Origin: Gossypium raimondii
Lineage: Eukaryota; Streptophyta; Magnoliopsida; Malvales; Malvaceae
Reading direction: 5' to 3'
Length of the DNA stretch: 64,000 nt
NCBI RefSeq assembly: GCF_025698545.1
Contig: NC_068575.1
Coordinates: 50,849,980 to 50,913,979, forward strand
Positions 1-11,175 of this stretch are shown piece by piece (position 1 is the stretch's first letter; every line of letters starts with the position of its first letter). The notes below the pieces were generated by a model. The model was given only the letters and a program-made list of their open reading frames with translations. It ran no database searches and was not told where the DNA came from. The position numbers were made by a program, and so were the translations under genes.

Positions 1-392
1 AGTTCTTTCGAACCTGTAAAATTTCTGTTTAAATGTAGGATAATTAATGATTTCAGAAATAAAAAATGATCAAACTAGACTCTGCTAGGAACTAGGTGAA
101 ATGTGATAGCTGTTCGTGTGTATAGAGGGGTACTAGTAGAGGCCTCGCCTCAGGGTTTAAGTTGTTTATATATGATTTCGAGTCTTTGTCCAAAATTTGT
201 AAATGACTGTGGGAGTCAAAGTCTTAAATTTTGATTACTAATTTAATACGAGTTGTAACTTTAGTTAGATTTTTAAATTCAAGTTATTTAAGTATGTAAT
301 TAAACCAGAAGCAAAAATTGTGTTAAATCATTTTGGTTAGTGTAGCATCCGATACTTGGATCTAGCGATAGAATGAGATAGAGGATGTTACA
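1..392 (+). mobile_element. LTR 3' end remnant (TGTTACA-ending superfamily)
   Basis: The stretch ends with ATGTTACA at 385-392, the same terminus as the LTR-like elements ending at 16711, 29563, 32438 and 56868. The text GTACTAGTAGAGGC..TCGCCTCA near 130-155 is closely matched near 56577-56596, so this is a second copy of that subfamily. No coding sequence is visible. The start lies outside the window. Confidence 0.5.
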
Positions 393-782
393 TCAATCAT
401 ACTTCGACTCTTTAGATTTCGATCTAAGACTTTTTAGGTCGTTCAAACCTTCTCAAATGTTAACTTCCCCTACTTATTATGCTGCCACTTCACGATGTGG
501 AAGCATAAAATTGGTGTTCACACAATCTGAAAACATTTACCATAGATATACTTATATTTGTTTATAAGAACAATTATATTAATTAAATACAATAAAGTAA
601 CTAAATATTTATATGCTTGTGGAACAATTTCTTTCTGATAAGCGGTATCATCCATCAACTAGGTCCCAATTCATTTAGTAAATCATCAAAACTCCATTCT
701 TTGATAAAATAATAAATATTATTATGAGGGTGTTTATCCTTTTATATTTTTATATAATACCTTTTAAAAGATATGTACATGT
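393..782. other. AT-rich spacer
   Basis: No convincing gene or RNA is visible. A short open frame (385-567) has no recognisable content and spans the LTR end. Confidence 0.5.
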
Positions 783-998
783 TGTAAGATTATTAAACCG
801 AGATAGAAAATAGAAAGAACAATATTTTCTTGATTCATTCTGAACATGCTGACTTGCATGTATTTATACAAACACGAGAGCAAGAGAGTTAACAAACTAA
901 CTGCTGCTGTAACTATCTTTTAAACTACTAACTGACTCAGCAACTGCTTAGTTGCTAACTGACTGAACAACAACTTTTACTATGATAGTACTCTAACA
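783..998 (-). repeat. Copia 3' LTR (left copy)
   Basis: 216 bp, TG...CA on the plus strand, about 96 percent identical to 5381-5596. In transcription order this is the 3' LTR. The minus-strand text TATAAATACATG inside it is a reasonable TATA box. Confidence 0.93.
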
Positions 999-1010
999 TT
1001 CCCTTAGTAT
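999..1010 (-). other. Polypurine tract
   Basis: The minus strand reads ACTAAGGGAA directly upstream of the 3' LTR. This is the position and purine bias expected for plus-strand priming. Confidence 0.6.
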
Positions 1011-1013
1011 TTT

Positions 1014-1607
1014 TTATTTTTGATCACTCATTTCTTTTAATGACACCACTCGTAGTGCACGTCGAAATGATGCAAACAATTTAGGAGTAACTGGTTTAGT
1101 GAGAACGTCTGCAACCTGTTGATCAGAGGGAACAAAATTGACCTGCAACATTCCAGCAAGCACCTTTTCTCGAACAAAATGATGATCTATTTCCACATGC
1201 TTCATTCTAGCATGATGTGTAGGATTTTCAGCTATTGCAACTACCGAAGAATTATCACACTAGACAGTTGGTAGCTTTAACAGAGGCATTCTGACTTTAT
1301 TCAGCAATTGTTGAATCCACAACAGTTCAGAGACGCAGTTGGCGAGGCTACGACATTCTGCTTTAGCAGATGACCTGGATACCACCGACTGCTTCTTTGA
1401 GCACCAGGTAACCGGATTAGATCCTAAGTATATCACATACCTCGACGTAGACCGTCGATCATCAATGGATGAGGCCCAGTCAGCATTAGAATAGCATACC
1501 AACTCTAATGAACCTGTTGCAAGATACAGACCATGATCCATAGTGCCAGCTAGATACCTTAACACACGTTTTACAGCTCGCCAATGAGTAATACTAGGAG
1601 AACTCAT
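1014..1607 (-). pseudogene. pol: Copia RNase H, with an in-frame stop
   Basis: This region shows CYSNADWASSIDDRRST, WCSKKQSVVSRSSAKAE and MKHVEIDHHFVREK, the RNase H signature of Ty1/copia. A TAG near 1260 replaces the Trp codon expected before CDNSS, splitting the frame into 1260-1607 and 1014-1257. The usual Asp in YSDADWA is Asn (YSNADWA) and the usual EAEYRA reads KAECRS, so active-site surroundings have decayed. Confidence 0.9.
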
Positions 1608-1610
1608 GTA

Positions 1611-2646
1611 CTAACTCAGCTTGTTTACACAGAATGCCAAATCTGGTCGTGTGATACATACATATTGTAACATTCCCACAGTACTTCGATATAGATGACC
1701 ATCTGAAAAGGGAGGGCTTCCATCAGAGGCCACTAGCTTGGGCGTGCTAACCATTGGTGTTGGTGTAGATGCTGCACCGAGCATACCAGTCTTGAGGAGC
1801 AAATCAGCAACATACTTCTTTTGACTGAGCAACATTCCTTGGGGTGTTCGCTGAACATCAATTCCCCCCAAAAAAACTAAATAGTCCCATATCCTTAAAA
1901 GAAAATTTCGTGTGAAGTTGGTGAACCACAGCATCAATATCTTGGTTACTGGTACCAATGAGCAATATGTCATCGACATATACCATAAGCAGCAGACAAT
2001 TTCCTGCAGCCACTCGAATGAACAAAGACGAATCAGCTTTGGATGCCTGAAAGCCAAGCTGAGTGACAAGGTACTGCTTGAGAGTTTGAAACCACGCTCG
2101 AGGAGCCTGTCTCAAGCCATAGAAAGCTTTATTTAATTTACACACAAGTGGTTCACCAGATGCACCCGAGACTTCAAAACCAGGGGGTTGTGCCTTATAG
2201 ATTTCCTCAGTGAGCTCGCCATTAAGGAAGGCATTGTTGATATCAACTTGACGTACAACCCACTCTTGCATAACAGCTAACGCAAGAATGGTGTGAATGG
2301 TGGAGGCTCGAACAACCGGACTAAAAGTGTCATGAAAATCAAGACCGGCATGTTGGGAATACCTTTTTGCTACTAGTCTGGCTTTGTACCTGTCAATGGA
2401 ACCATCAGCCTTCTTCTTAATTTTGAATAACCACTTGCAACCGATTACTTGTCGATTCTCAGGAAGAGGACATAAAGACCATGTATTATTTCGAGACAAG
2501 GCTTGCAACTTACTGTGAACCGCCACTCGCCAGCATTCAAAAGCCATTTTAGTATGGATGTCAGAGGGAACATCACTGGCCAAAGAAGGTGTCATGCTCA
2601 GATAAGCCTTTGGTTTGAAAATGCCAACTTTACTCCTAGTGATCAT
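1611..2646 (-). pseudogene. pol: Copia reverse transcriptase, one frameshift
   Basis: The 262-aa frame 1858-2646 holds the RVT_2 landmarks: CKWLFKIK, RYKARLVAK, VRQVDINNAFLNGEL, FYGLRQAPRAWF and the catalytic YVDDILL. The downstream part (RT thumb, with QKKYVADLLLKTGM and ITRPDLAF-type text) continues in another frame from about 1865. The switch lies next to a C/A homopolymer run near 1865-1876, so a slippage indel is likely. The YVDD motif itself is intact. Confidence 0.92.
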
Positions 2647-3001
2647 GGAGTGGAGTGTTTGTCGGTGCAGGTTGGGTGGATTGGAGTTGCATAGGTGATG
2701 CGTTTCTAGGTGACATGATCTGTGAAGTGGGTGAGGTTGAAGCTAAAGGAGAAGATATGGACTGGGAAGGGGGTATCGTAGGCGTTGGAGTGGAGGAGAC
2801 AGGTGGTGGGGATGGATTAGTGGAGCTGACATTGGATGTGACGCGAGAGTGAGCTACAGTGCTAGGAGGTATGACAAGAATTTTTACATTTTTCTAAGGG
2901 AAAGTAGGAAAGGAACTGACTGTTGACATATGTGTTTTATAGGGAAAAATAGTCTCATTAAACGTGACATGACGAGAGATGTAGATTTTTCCAGTAGGGT
3001 C
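2647..3001 (-). pseudogene. pol: Ser/Pro-rich linker between integrase and RT
   Basis: The minus-strand translation is rich in Ser, Thr and Pro (PSPPPVSST-like text). This is the usual low-complexity linker between integrase and reverse transcriptase in plant copia elements. It has no independent function that I can see. Confidence 0.55.
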
Positions 3002-3516
3002 TCAACACTTGTAGCCTTTGTATAACGGAGAGTAGCCAAGGAAAACACAAGGGGCTGACCGAAACTGCAACTTTATTTTATTGAATGGTCTAAGGTTAGA
3101 GAAGCAAAGACAGCCAAAGATTCGACAAAATGAGTAGTCTGGTTTGATTTTAAATAATTTTTCATATGGAGATATACCAGCTAAGGGTTTGGAGGGTAAC
3201 CTATTAATCAAGAAGACAGCACTGCAAAACGCCTCATTCCAGAACACCACAGGCATGTTTGCTTGAGCTAGCATGGACAGATCGGTTTCAACAACCTGTC
3301 GATGTTTCCGTTCTACAAGTCCATTTTGAGCTGATGTATACGGACAGGTGAGCCACTATAGGATCCTATGCTGACACAAATAACTCTTCAATGATTGAAA
3401 CTCCCCTCCCCCATCTGTTTGAAGAACTTTGATTTTGTACCAAGCATTCTTTTAGCTTGAAGATGAAACTGTGGGAACACCGTAAGTACATCAGACTTAT
3501 TTTTCAGAAAATAAAG
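3002..3516 (-). pseudogene. pol: Copia integrase core, second half
   Basis: Across stops and frame changes the minus strand still shows the second catalytic Asp (LQTDGGGEF, about 3420) and the Glu context QNGLVERKHR (about 3320). After that comes a 90-aa open piece (3002-3274) with LINRLPSKPL, FGCLCF and RSAPCVFLGYSP. These are typical of the integrase C-terminal half in copia polyproteins. Confidence 0.85.
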
Positions 3517-4203
3517 TCATGAGTAGCGTGAATACGCATCAGTGAAGGCAACATGGTATCTAAAACCATTAGATACAACAGGTGCAGGTCCCCAAACGTC
3601 AGCTACCACTAACTGTAAGGGTGAAGTATATTCTGTATTCGACTTTGAAAATGGAAGCTTACTTGCTTTACCCAAATGGCAAGCAACACAATCAACAACT
3701 TTATTACTGTCTGTAAACTGTATATTACATCGGAGTAATGCCTTTGTAAGCGTATCTCGACATGGATGGCCTAGTCTAGAGTGCCATACACTAATAGGAA
3801 GCCTGGAGCTGGTAGCAAAACACTGAGCAGTAGGAGCCGATGGACTAGTGACAGGGGACTTGTTGAGCTGAAGCCGATATAAACCATGGTGCACTGACCC
3901 TTGAAGAAGCACTTCTCTGGTCCTCAGATCACGCACCTGACACTGAGAAGGGAAAAACTCAAACATTACCTCATTATCTTTAGCAAACTTTGACACTGAT
4001 AAGAGATTCTTAGTGATGCCAGGTACGTGTAGTAACGAGCGCATGTACAACGGTCGAGATCGTGTGACTAACGAAGATTGCCCAGTGCACAAAACAGGTA
4101 ATGCTGAACCATTGCCTACAAACACCTTACCTGGTCCTTTAGATGATCCACTTTCACCAACCAAGGTAGCTGAATTTGTAAGATGATACGTGGCACCAGA
4201 ATC
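3517..4203 (-). pseudogene. pol: Copia protease end and integrase N-terminal half
   Basis: The minus strand at 4189-4203 encodes DSGAT, the aspartic protease active-site motif, in the frame that continues into a 215-aa open stretch. That stretch holds a GAG-pre-integrase segment (VWHSRLGHP with H..H, then DCVACHLGKA with CX2C, an HHCC zinc module). It then enters the integrase core with VVADVWGP, which supplies the first catalytic Asp. A stop after DAYSRYS ends the frame. A frame change upstream separates it from gag. Confidence 0.85.
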
Positions 4204-4286
4204 CGGATACCTTCATTATCAGCCACTGTTTCAGGAGAGGTAACATATGCCTGAGGTTGTGTTGCACCTGAGGGAGCCATACTGAC

Positions 4287-5318
4287 CTATTGTGGCATAT
4301 TGACCTGTTGCGGAGCACTACCAACAAACGGGTTAGGCCAGACAGGTGAGGGATTAGAAAAACACCAACCTGGGGAAGACCACGGAGAGTTGTGCGTAGG
4401 AGAGGAAAACCACGGTGGAGGAGGACTGGAACCAACCAAGAACGCATTTTCTTGTGGAGGGGGCCTGTAGTTGCTACTTTTGTAGGTTGAGTCAAAACGA
4501 TGATAACATCGATCAACAAGATGACCAGCTTTTCCACAAAGTTGACATTGAATTCTTGAGTTGGACGAACGCCCTCGCCCACGTCCCCGAGTTGAAGATG
4601 ACGGCCGATAGGCCGGTAACGAACCAGAAGCATCTGAAGATTCAGAAGAAACCATGTTTGCAGAACTGGAAATCTCATTGCTTACTACCTGTTGCCAAGC
4701 TTCAGTGTCAAGAAGCATGGAGGTTATCCCTTGGACTGTGTAGGGTATCTGACTCGCGGTAATGATAGTGATGACCGACTCATATTCCAGAAGAAGACCA
4801 TTGAGTATCGCGGTAACATGCTCATGCTCTCCAATGATTTCACCACAACTAGCGAAGTTGTCACAGCAACTTTTAACCTTCATCAAAAATTCTTTCATGC
4901 TCAACTCACCTTTGCGTTGAGAATGCAAAGCTCTTCTATAGGCCATCAGTTTAGAAGTTGTTTTACTACCAAACAAAGCAACAACCGCATTCCAGATCTT
5001 GGCACTGGTGTCCATGCCAATAAGATGGGGAAGCACCGTTTGACTAATGGAGGAAAGCAACCACGACGCAAGTGCACTATCCTGTTGCTCAAAAAGTGCA
5101 AACTCTGGATTCTCATGCAAACCACCACTATCATCGGTAACATACTGAGTAGGTGGATCCTGTTGATCATTCAAGAACCGTTGAAGTTTATGCGCTTTTA
5201 CAGCCAAAAGGACTTGCTGGCGCCATAGCAAGTAAGTGTTATCCTCAAGCAGCACACTTATTCGCTTTGTAGAAAAGAACCGACTATCAAGCGCTCCGTC
5301 AGAAGAGTTGGCAGCCAT
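4287..5318 (-). pseudogene. gag: Copia gag (UBN2-type capsid plus zinc knuckle)
   Basis: A 343-aa open frame starts with MAANSSDG shortly after the primer-binding site. Residues about 20-215 read like the Gag polypeptide of LTR copia-type families (YLLWRQQV, SAKIWNAV, LTILNGL-like text). An Arg/Gly-rich basic patch follows at about 244-250, then a CX2CX4HX4C knuckle (C258, C261, H266, C271). A TAG stop after NMPQ separates it from the protease region, where copia elements normally continue in frame. It would package element RNA in cytoplasmic particles; here it is a relic within a broken polyprotein. Confidence 0.88.
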
Positions 5319-5370
5319 ATCAACTACTCAAACTGCACAGCAGAGAAAGGAAAACCAGGAAAGACTTACA

Positions 5371-5380
5371 TCTGATACCA
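5371..5380 (-). other. Primer-binding site, initiator Met-tRNA type
   Basis: Directly inside the 5' LTR the minus strand reads TGGTATCAGA, the usual plant copia primer-binding site complementary to the 3' end of initiator methionine tRNA. Confidence 0.85.
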
Positions 5381-5596
5381 TGTAAGATTATTAAACTGAG
5401 ATAGAAAATAGAAAGAACAATATTTTCTTGATTCATTCTGAACATGCTAACTTGCATGTATTTATACAAACACGAGAGCAAGAGAGTTAACAAACTAATT
5501 GCTGCTGTAACTATATTTTAAACTGCTAACTGACTCAGCAACTACTTAGTTGCTAACTGACTGAACAACAACTTTTACTATGACAGTACTCGAACA
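5381..5596 (-). repeat. Copia 5' LTR (right copy)
   Basis: 216 bp partner of 783-998. It lies next to the primer-binding site, which fixes it as the 5' LTR of a minus-strand element. Confidence 0.93.
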
Positions 5597-5830
5597 CATA
5601 TGATAAGATTTGAACTTAAAACATTATGATATTTAATATTTTAACTTTATCGTTTCAATTAAATTTTCATTTATTTTTTATATAAAGACTTCAAATATAA
5701 TTATAATTTTTTTTGTCACCCACACTATGAATGTGCTACAATTTAATATAAATAATATGTTTACAACGTAGTAAAACCATGTATATTGATATAATGATGA
5801 TTTAAATGTTAGATAAAAAACAATGGTCAT
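5597..5830. other. AT-rich spacer
   Basis: Nothing recognisable between the copia element and the next LTR-like remnant. Confidence 0.5.
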
Positions 5831-7500
5831 TACAATAACTTGTGTAAAATTCATCATTTCAAATACTTAAAGACATACCATAAGTCATGCATTTATATAT
5901 CATCAAAAGTGACCAAAAGCACATTCTTAATAAGCATTACAAATTCACCACCTTATACTCAAAAGACACAATCAAACCAAGTGAGCCAAATAACATACTC
6001 ACAACATCTATCACATTTAATTCTATACATGTCATTTATAACCAAAATCAAAGTACATCAAAACTAACAAAATGACTTATGGATAGTGTGATAAGTCCTT
6101 GACGAGGCTTCAATCTATCGAGCTTCCAACGATCTACAAAACAAAATAAAACGGCGTAACAAACTAATGCTTAGTAAATTCGTATAAAAGAAACTTAAAC
6201 TCTCAACTCCTCAACATTTCTTTACTCATTCATGCTCAATAACTTATATATGTACTTGACTTTCCTATTCACCGCAATCCACATCATTACCAGACAACTT
6301 GAATTTTAACATCATGAAAACATAACATGAATCATGAGGCTAATTACATTCATCCATCCTTCACAGATGTTTGGTTAATAATTGTTTCCACTCATTTGCA
6401 CATATCGATTTACCGTTTCATTAAATCATGATCAACACTTAACTTATTCATACATTTTCATTAAACGTTACTTACCCGTAAACTTACCAACATATCATCA
6501 AATACTTGTCATATTATTTTCAGTATAAGTTACTTGATTCAACACCAGAACGAAGCCTGCTAGACTCAAGGCCTGATTCATTACACCGGCACAAAGCCTG
6601 CTAGGCACAAAACCTAAATCAATACACCGACACAAAGCCTGCTTGGCATAAAGTCTAAATCAATACACTGGCACAAAGCCTGAATCACTATCTCCAATAC
6701 ATTTCAATCTCATAATAAACTTTTCATCGTTCGGCATTCAAAATAACAAACACCACAATTATTTGAATAACACAAATATTAAGAAATTTAACTTAACACA
6801 ATTATAGTATGAACTTACCTCGACTACAATGGATTGTAAAAACTAAATCAAGACTGATATGAAACTTTAGCTTTTCAGCGATTCAAATCCGATTGACTCT
6901 TTTCTTGATCTAAATAAAAAATTCATTCAATTAAAGTAAACAAATAACTTAATATCATTAATTCTTGCTTATAACCCATATAAATGAAAAACTATAATTT
7001 TACCCATAACACTTTAACTTTAGACAATTTAATCCATAAATTCGTAACGTGCAAATTCACCATTTTTATCTAAATACTATGTTTGCCAATTTTACTGGGG
7101 GTTTTGTACAGCCCAAAATTCTTACTATTTCACATTATTAACATTGAATTTTTATTATATTAACACTTTACCCCCTAACCCTAAATTCACCAAAAATCAC
7201 TTTAAAAAATAAGTTTAGTTGACAATCAAGCTTAATCATCTATAAAAAAAAACTCAAAACTCATTCAAATTCATCAATGGTAAATCCCTCAACCTATAAC
7301 AATTTTACAAATTAACCCCCGAGCTAGCTAAACTAAGCTAAAACAAACTCAAAAACATAAAAATCACTAAAAATGGGGCTTGAATACATACCATGCAAAT
7401 TGAGTTAAGCTTGCCGAAACCTAAAGCTAAACAATAGTGTTTTTTGTTGTTGTCCAAATCGGTGGAGAAGAAATAATTAGAAAGATAACATTGGTTTATT
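5831..7500 (-). mobile_element. Non-coding LTR-like remnant, minus orientation
   Basis: Read on the minus strand this stretch has the layout of the elements at 13.8-16.7 and 29.6-32.4 kb. It has a GATC-rich start of a conserved block, a minisatellite (6530-6690), a CTTACTAAGC-like block, then a GATCG..GGAAGCTCGATAGA block ending ACACTATCC (about 6085-6140). No coding capacity. The right edge near 7500, where a second copy begins, is approximate. The match is by architecture and short shared words, not end-to-end alignment. Confidence 0.45.
6530..6690. repeat. Minisatellite, about 45-50 bp units
   Basis: Three to four degenerate units share ACAAAGCCTGCTAGGCA and AAATCAATACACCG. Each unit holds a short dyad (GCCT-gct-AGGC). 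Confidence 0.75.
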
Positions 7501-7914
7501 TTATTTAGATTAAAGAAATTAATCTGGTAGCATTTAATACACTTTTAACGAAGCAATACAATAGCAAACAATATGCTTGTTGCAGTTCGATTCAGTAGCA
7601 ATTCATATGCTTGTGACAAGTCAACTAGTATCTGAAGTCATACTTTCTCTGTGTACGGTTTAACGGTACAGGGTATACTATACGTACAATCACAAATACA
7701 ATACAACAGACATCTAAGTTGTTCACAATTCATGCAAGTATATATAATTAGCATATGATTTCAGTTCATCAAATCATAGATTCTAACATAACTCATACTA
7801 TCAAGGACTTAATTAAATAAAATTAAACACTAAAAATAGTTCAGGGATTAATCAGGACTAAACTAGGCAAATCACAAAATTTTGGCAAAATTATAAAATT
7901 TAAAAAACAAGGGC

Positions 7915-8150
7915 ACATGGCCTTGTGGCAAGGCAACGTGAGATGCCTTAGGCTATGTGGAAGGTTTACACAACTGTGTGGTCATGCCGTGTAACAGACT
8001 GAAGCTGTGTGGTTTACGAACTACACAAGGGTTTCCAGCGCATATGGCCATGTTGTAGGCCGTGTGGTCCACACGCTTGTGTGTAAGGGTTATGCTTGTG
8101 TGAGAAACGAACTATCATAGGGTTTGCAAGGGGACATGGTTATTTGGTTG
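7915..8150. repeat. ACACGG / CCGTGT degenerate palindromic array
   Basis: This is a decayed array of words such as GGCCTTGTGG, GTGTGGTC, GCCGTGTAAC and GGCCGTGTGG on alternating strands. It matches the arrays at 10790-11175 and 31848-32205. Confidence 0.65.
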
Positions 8151-8924
8151 CCCATGTGGCCCTATCCTACTCACAATTTTTCCCGATTTACTCGTAAAAG
8201 AACGTACACCTTTCACCAAGATCTCGAACGTCGTTCCTTGTGCGTAGATTTGATCCGGGGTACCTGGAATGGGTCTTTCAGACGATATTTACACAAGAAT
8301 CATTAATAGTTTCCAAGATTAATCAAAATTATCAAGATTTTCGAGAATACTCGTAAAAGATTCGTATTCGAGTTGAATGATTAACAAGGACGATGTTATT
8401 CCAGGATTTATGATTTCTACTGATTGGAAATGAGAATACTTACCCAACCTTTAATGAGATTTTGAGGGTTATCGTTGATAAATTCAACAACCGGTAGGAA
8501 AACATTTTAGTAGAGATTGATTTCGATTTGGGGTGGGCAAAGAAATAACTTTCAATAGCAAAATAATGTGAAAGAAAAGGGGGAGAAAGAAAAGATGAAG
8601 ATATATAGAGAATAGAGTGAGAAATTCTAATTGGAATGAAAGAAGTAAATCAAATCCTAATGTAATTAGGAAAAGGATTAAATAGCTAGGTTTTCAAACT
8701 TTTAAGGGGTTGTAGGGTAATTTACCCTTTTTGCTGAAAATAAGAAAAGAAATGGAAATGAGGAATGAGTTTGGCATGATTTAAACCTAAGGATAATGGG
8801 GAAATGAAAAGCTTTACCACTTGTGTTGTTGTCCATTCTTAGCTTATTTCTACCACACTTAATGCGTATACTAGATTGAGTTTGTTCCTTAGCCGCTAAA
8901 AAAGAGAAAGAAGAAAATAAGAAA

Positions 8925-8985
8925 AGTGGGTTTGAACCTTGGTTTTCTAAGGAGTATCCTAAGCTCTTAGGCATCAAGACTTAAG
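8925..8985 (-). other. tRNA-like patch inside an LTR
   Basis: The minus strand at 8928-8938 reads GGTTCAAACCC, matching a Pol III B box. It lies about 105 bp from the element terminus. An A-box-like word upstream is poorly preserved. No full tRNA fold can be drawn. Confidence 0.35.
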
Positions 8986-9040
8986 GCTTATTTCTTAGTG
9001 ATTTTATTAATTCTAACCCTATGTTATTTGGGGTGTTACA

Positions 9041-9064
9041 ATATATATATATATATATATATAT
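9041..9064. repeat. (AT)n microsatellite
   Basis: About 12 AT dinucleotides directly beside the element terminus at 9040. Confidence 0.9.
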
Positions 9065-10385
9065 CATATTATGTATGAAATAACTATAAATTATAAGCTC
9101 TCTTTCTTTTATATAAATAACTTCAAACTATAAATCATTTTTCATGAATTTCTTCAAATAAAGAAACTTTAAGAAAAAAATCATAAAAATAATGAGGGAT
9201 ATAAAACAATTTTAAACTATAAATACTCTCTTGTGATTTTTTTTCAAATGAAAAACTATGAAGAGCTCATAAAATAGTGAGAAAACTGACACTTATTTAT
9301 ATTGTAAGTGTTAGCTATTAGAGTGTTATTTAACCAATGTGGGATTTATGACACTTCTATTTCTCTAAAGATATAAAATGATTTTTGAAAATTATTATTA
9401 TCATATAAATACAACTAATAGATAACGAAAATCTTGAAAATTCTAACCTGATAAATAAAAAAATAAATACAAAAAAGAGAGAAATGAAAAATAAAAAATA
9501 AAACAATCAATTTAATTTGGATTGGGTGAATTTTTTATTATAGAGTCGAAGTCAAATCAGAGTTCATCAAAATCTGGGTCAGGGTTGGGTTGGGTAAAAG
9601 TTCCCCGCCCCGCTAACATCCGTAGCCACAAGCAAAACGCCTTAAATCATATTTGACAATTACCTAAAATCTTGATTATGATTTTCAGCTGTTTTGTTCA
9701 AGTAAAAAATGTCTGCCATTTCCTTTTAAAAACATGTGCTTTCACAAAAAACAAATGATATTCTATTTAGAAAATTCTGCGGAAAAGTTAATGTTAGCTT
9801 ATCGAGATTAAAATATTATTAAGTATTTATTATAAAAAGGAAAAGGATGATTAGAACCCTAGATATCAAATAATAGGTAAAATATCGCTTGTTTTTCTCC
9901 CGCCTTTGCCATTCTGAAGAGTAAAGCGACACTTGTCAAAATTTCAACGTTCAACCGCATGGAATTTACGCTATTTCGACTAAAATAGTTATTTAGGTTT
10001 GTTTCCACGCAATAGAGTATTTGATTGAAAAAGTAATTATTATATTCTTTTGTAATTATAAAAAATGTATTTTTTTTAAACGTATTCGGTTGATAAAGTG
10101 TAGTTATATCGTAATTTCTTATGTCATGTCGATAGTATAAGTTATAATTATTCGTTACATATTTTATATTTTAAAATATTAATTACTATAAAAATTATTA
10201 GTATGATAAAAATAATTTCTAATCAAGTAACAATAATTAAAATCAAACCATCATATATTTATGTTCGTTTAAAGGAGTAGTTGATAATATGATTACTAAT
10301 AAAAATAACAAGAAAAATAAACAACATATGCAATTTTATTTAATTGTTCTTGTGCATGTTTTTTGGGTTATTCTCTTTTTAATTT
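9065..10385. other. AT-rich intergenic DNA
   Basis: No gene, RNA or clear mobile-element structure is visible. Short reading frames are closed by frequent stops on both strands. Confidence 0.5.
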
Positions 10386-10760
10386 TTAACATGTGCTACT
10401 TATCATAATATATTGGTCCTTGGCTGAGTTCATCATCTTCTGAATTTGAACTTGCATCATTAAAATTATCAAAATCTCCTTCCATGTACTCTCAAATCCC
10501 CCTATGGTTGAAGTTATGAAAAATTTAACATGCTAGTACGATCTAACATTCATTTTTATGCTATACTAAGATGATGTTGTTAACATGGGAAATACTTTTC
10601 TAGAGCAACAAATATCTTCTCAACCACATTTTGAAGCTTTGAATGTCTCAAATTAAAGAATTTGTGAGTTGTCTTTGGTGCTTGTGTTGCCCCCATTGTC
10701 TCAAATGGTATCATACCCTATGATATGGTGCAAGAAAACCTTTTGTATTTGCATAATTAG
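10386..10760 (-). pseudogene. Probable PIF/Harbinger transposase C-terminal remnant
   Basis: With stops ignored, one minus-strand frame reads IVLAC-IFHNFNH, then an acidic Asp/Ser-rich tail (EGDFDNFNDASSN). This matches the end of the DDE_4 nuclease of PIF/Harbinger transposases (VIACCxLHNFIR followed by an acidic tail). A possible upstream piece near 10690-10760 reads like ANTKGFLAPYH, the tract after the first part of the nuclease. At least four stops are present, so it is dead. Identification rests on short motifs; an unrelated fragment cannot be excluded. Confidence 0.4.
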
Positions 10761-10789
10761 CATCGACCTTAAAAAAAACTGTAAAAATA

Positions 10790-11175
10790 GGTGTGCCGTG
10801 TGGGAGGGTCTAGACCGTGTGAAAGGTCTACACAACCTTGCGAAAGAGTGACAAGCTTGCGTGACAGGGTTGCACGCCCATGTGAGTAAACCGTGTAACT
10901 CACTATGCTGTGTGACAAAATTAACACATTTTGAAAGCAGGGAAGACACGACCGTGTGGCTAAAACACACACCTGTGTGACAGAGATACACGGCTGTGTG
11001 ACAGAAGCACATGCCCATGTAAAAAATGACAAATTTCCCTACAGGGATCACATGGCCGTGTGGCCAGCCCATATGGCTCGCCCTATAGGTTGTATGACTA
11101 ACGAATTACCCTAGTTTCTACAGCGGCACATGACTGTGTAGACCGCCCGTGTGCGGTACATGCCTGTGTGGCCCC
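10790..11175. repeat. ACACGG / CCGTGT degenerate palindromic array
   Basis: Dozens of ACACGG, CCGTGTG, CACATGG and TGTGTGAC words occur on both strands, locally much richer in CpG than the surroundings. The same type of array occurs in two other elements of the window. Confidence 0.75.

Larger units (their letters stand above)
783..5596 (-). mobile_element. Ty1/copia LTR retrotransposon, complete but inactivated
   Basis: The element has two 216-bp LTRs (783-998 and 5381-5596) that start TG and end CA. Read on the minus strand the order is LTR, primer-binding site, gag with a CCHC knuckle, protease, integrase, reverse transcriptase, RNase H, polypurine tract, LTR. This gag-PR-INT-RT-RH order defines Ty1/copia. 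Flanking 5-mers CATGT (778-782) and CATAT (5597-5601) look like a target-site duplication with one later change. The LTRs differ at 8 of 216 positions by my alignment (about 3.7 percent). Stops and frameshifts break the polyprotein into at least six pieces, so the copy cannot act on its own. Confidence 0.95.
7500..9040 (-). mobile_element. Non-coding LTR-like element, start TGTAACACCCC
   Basis: The minus-strand start TGTAACACCCC is at 9040. Further in come a tRNA-like patch (8925-8985), a GGGTAAGTATTC block near 8440 and an ACACGG/CCGTGT array (7915-8150). A 3' block near 7690-7880 (GTTTAGTCCTGATTAATC..) matches 32245-32340 in the plus-strand relative. The terminal TGTTACA partner was not found, so the copy is probably truncated near 7500. 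No open frame with recognisable content. Confidence 0.55.

Noticed and set aside
4154-4678. 174-aa minus-strand frame in the copia element
   Set aside because: Overlaps gag in another frame; the gag frame has the zinc knuckle and capsid features.
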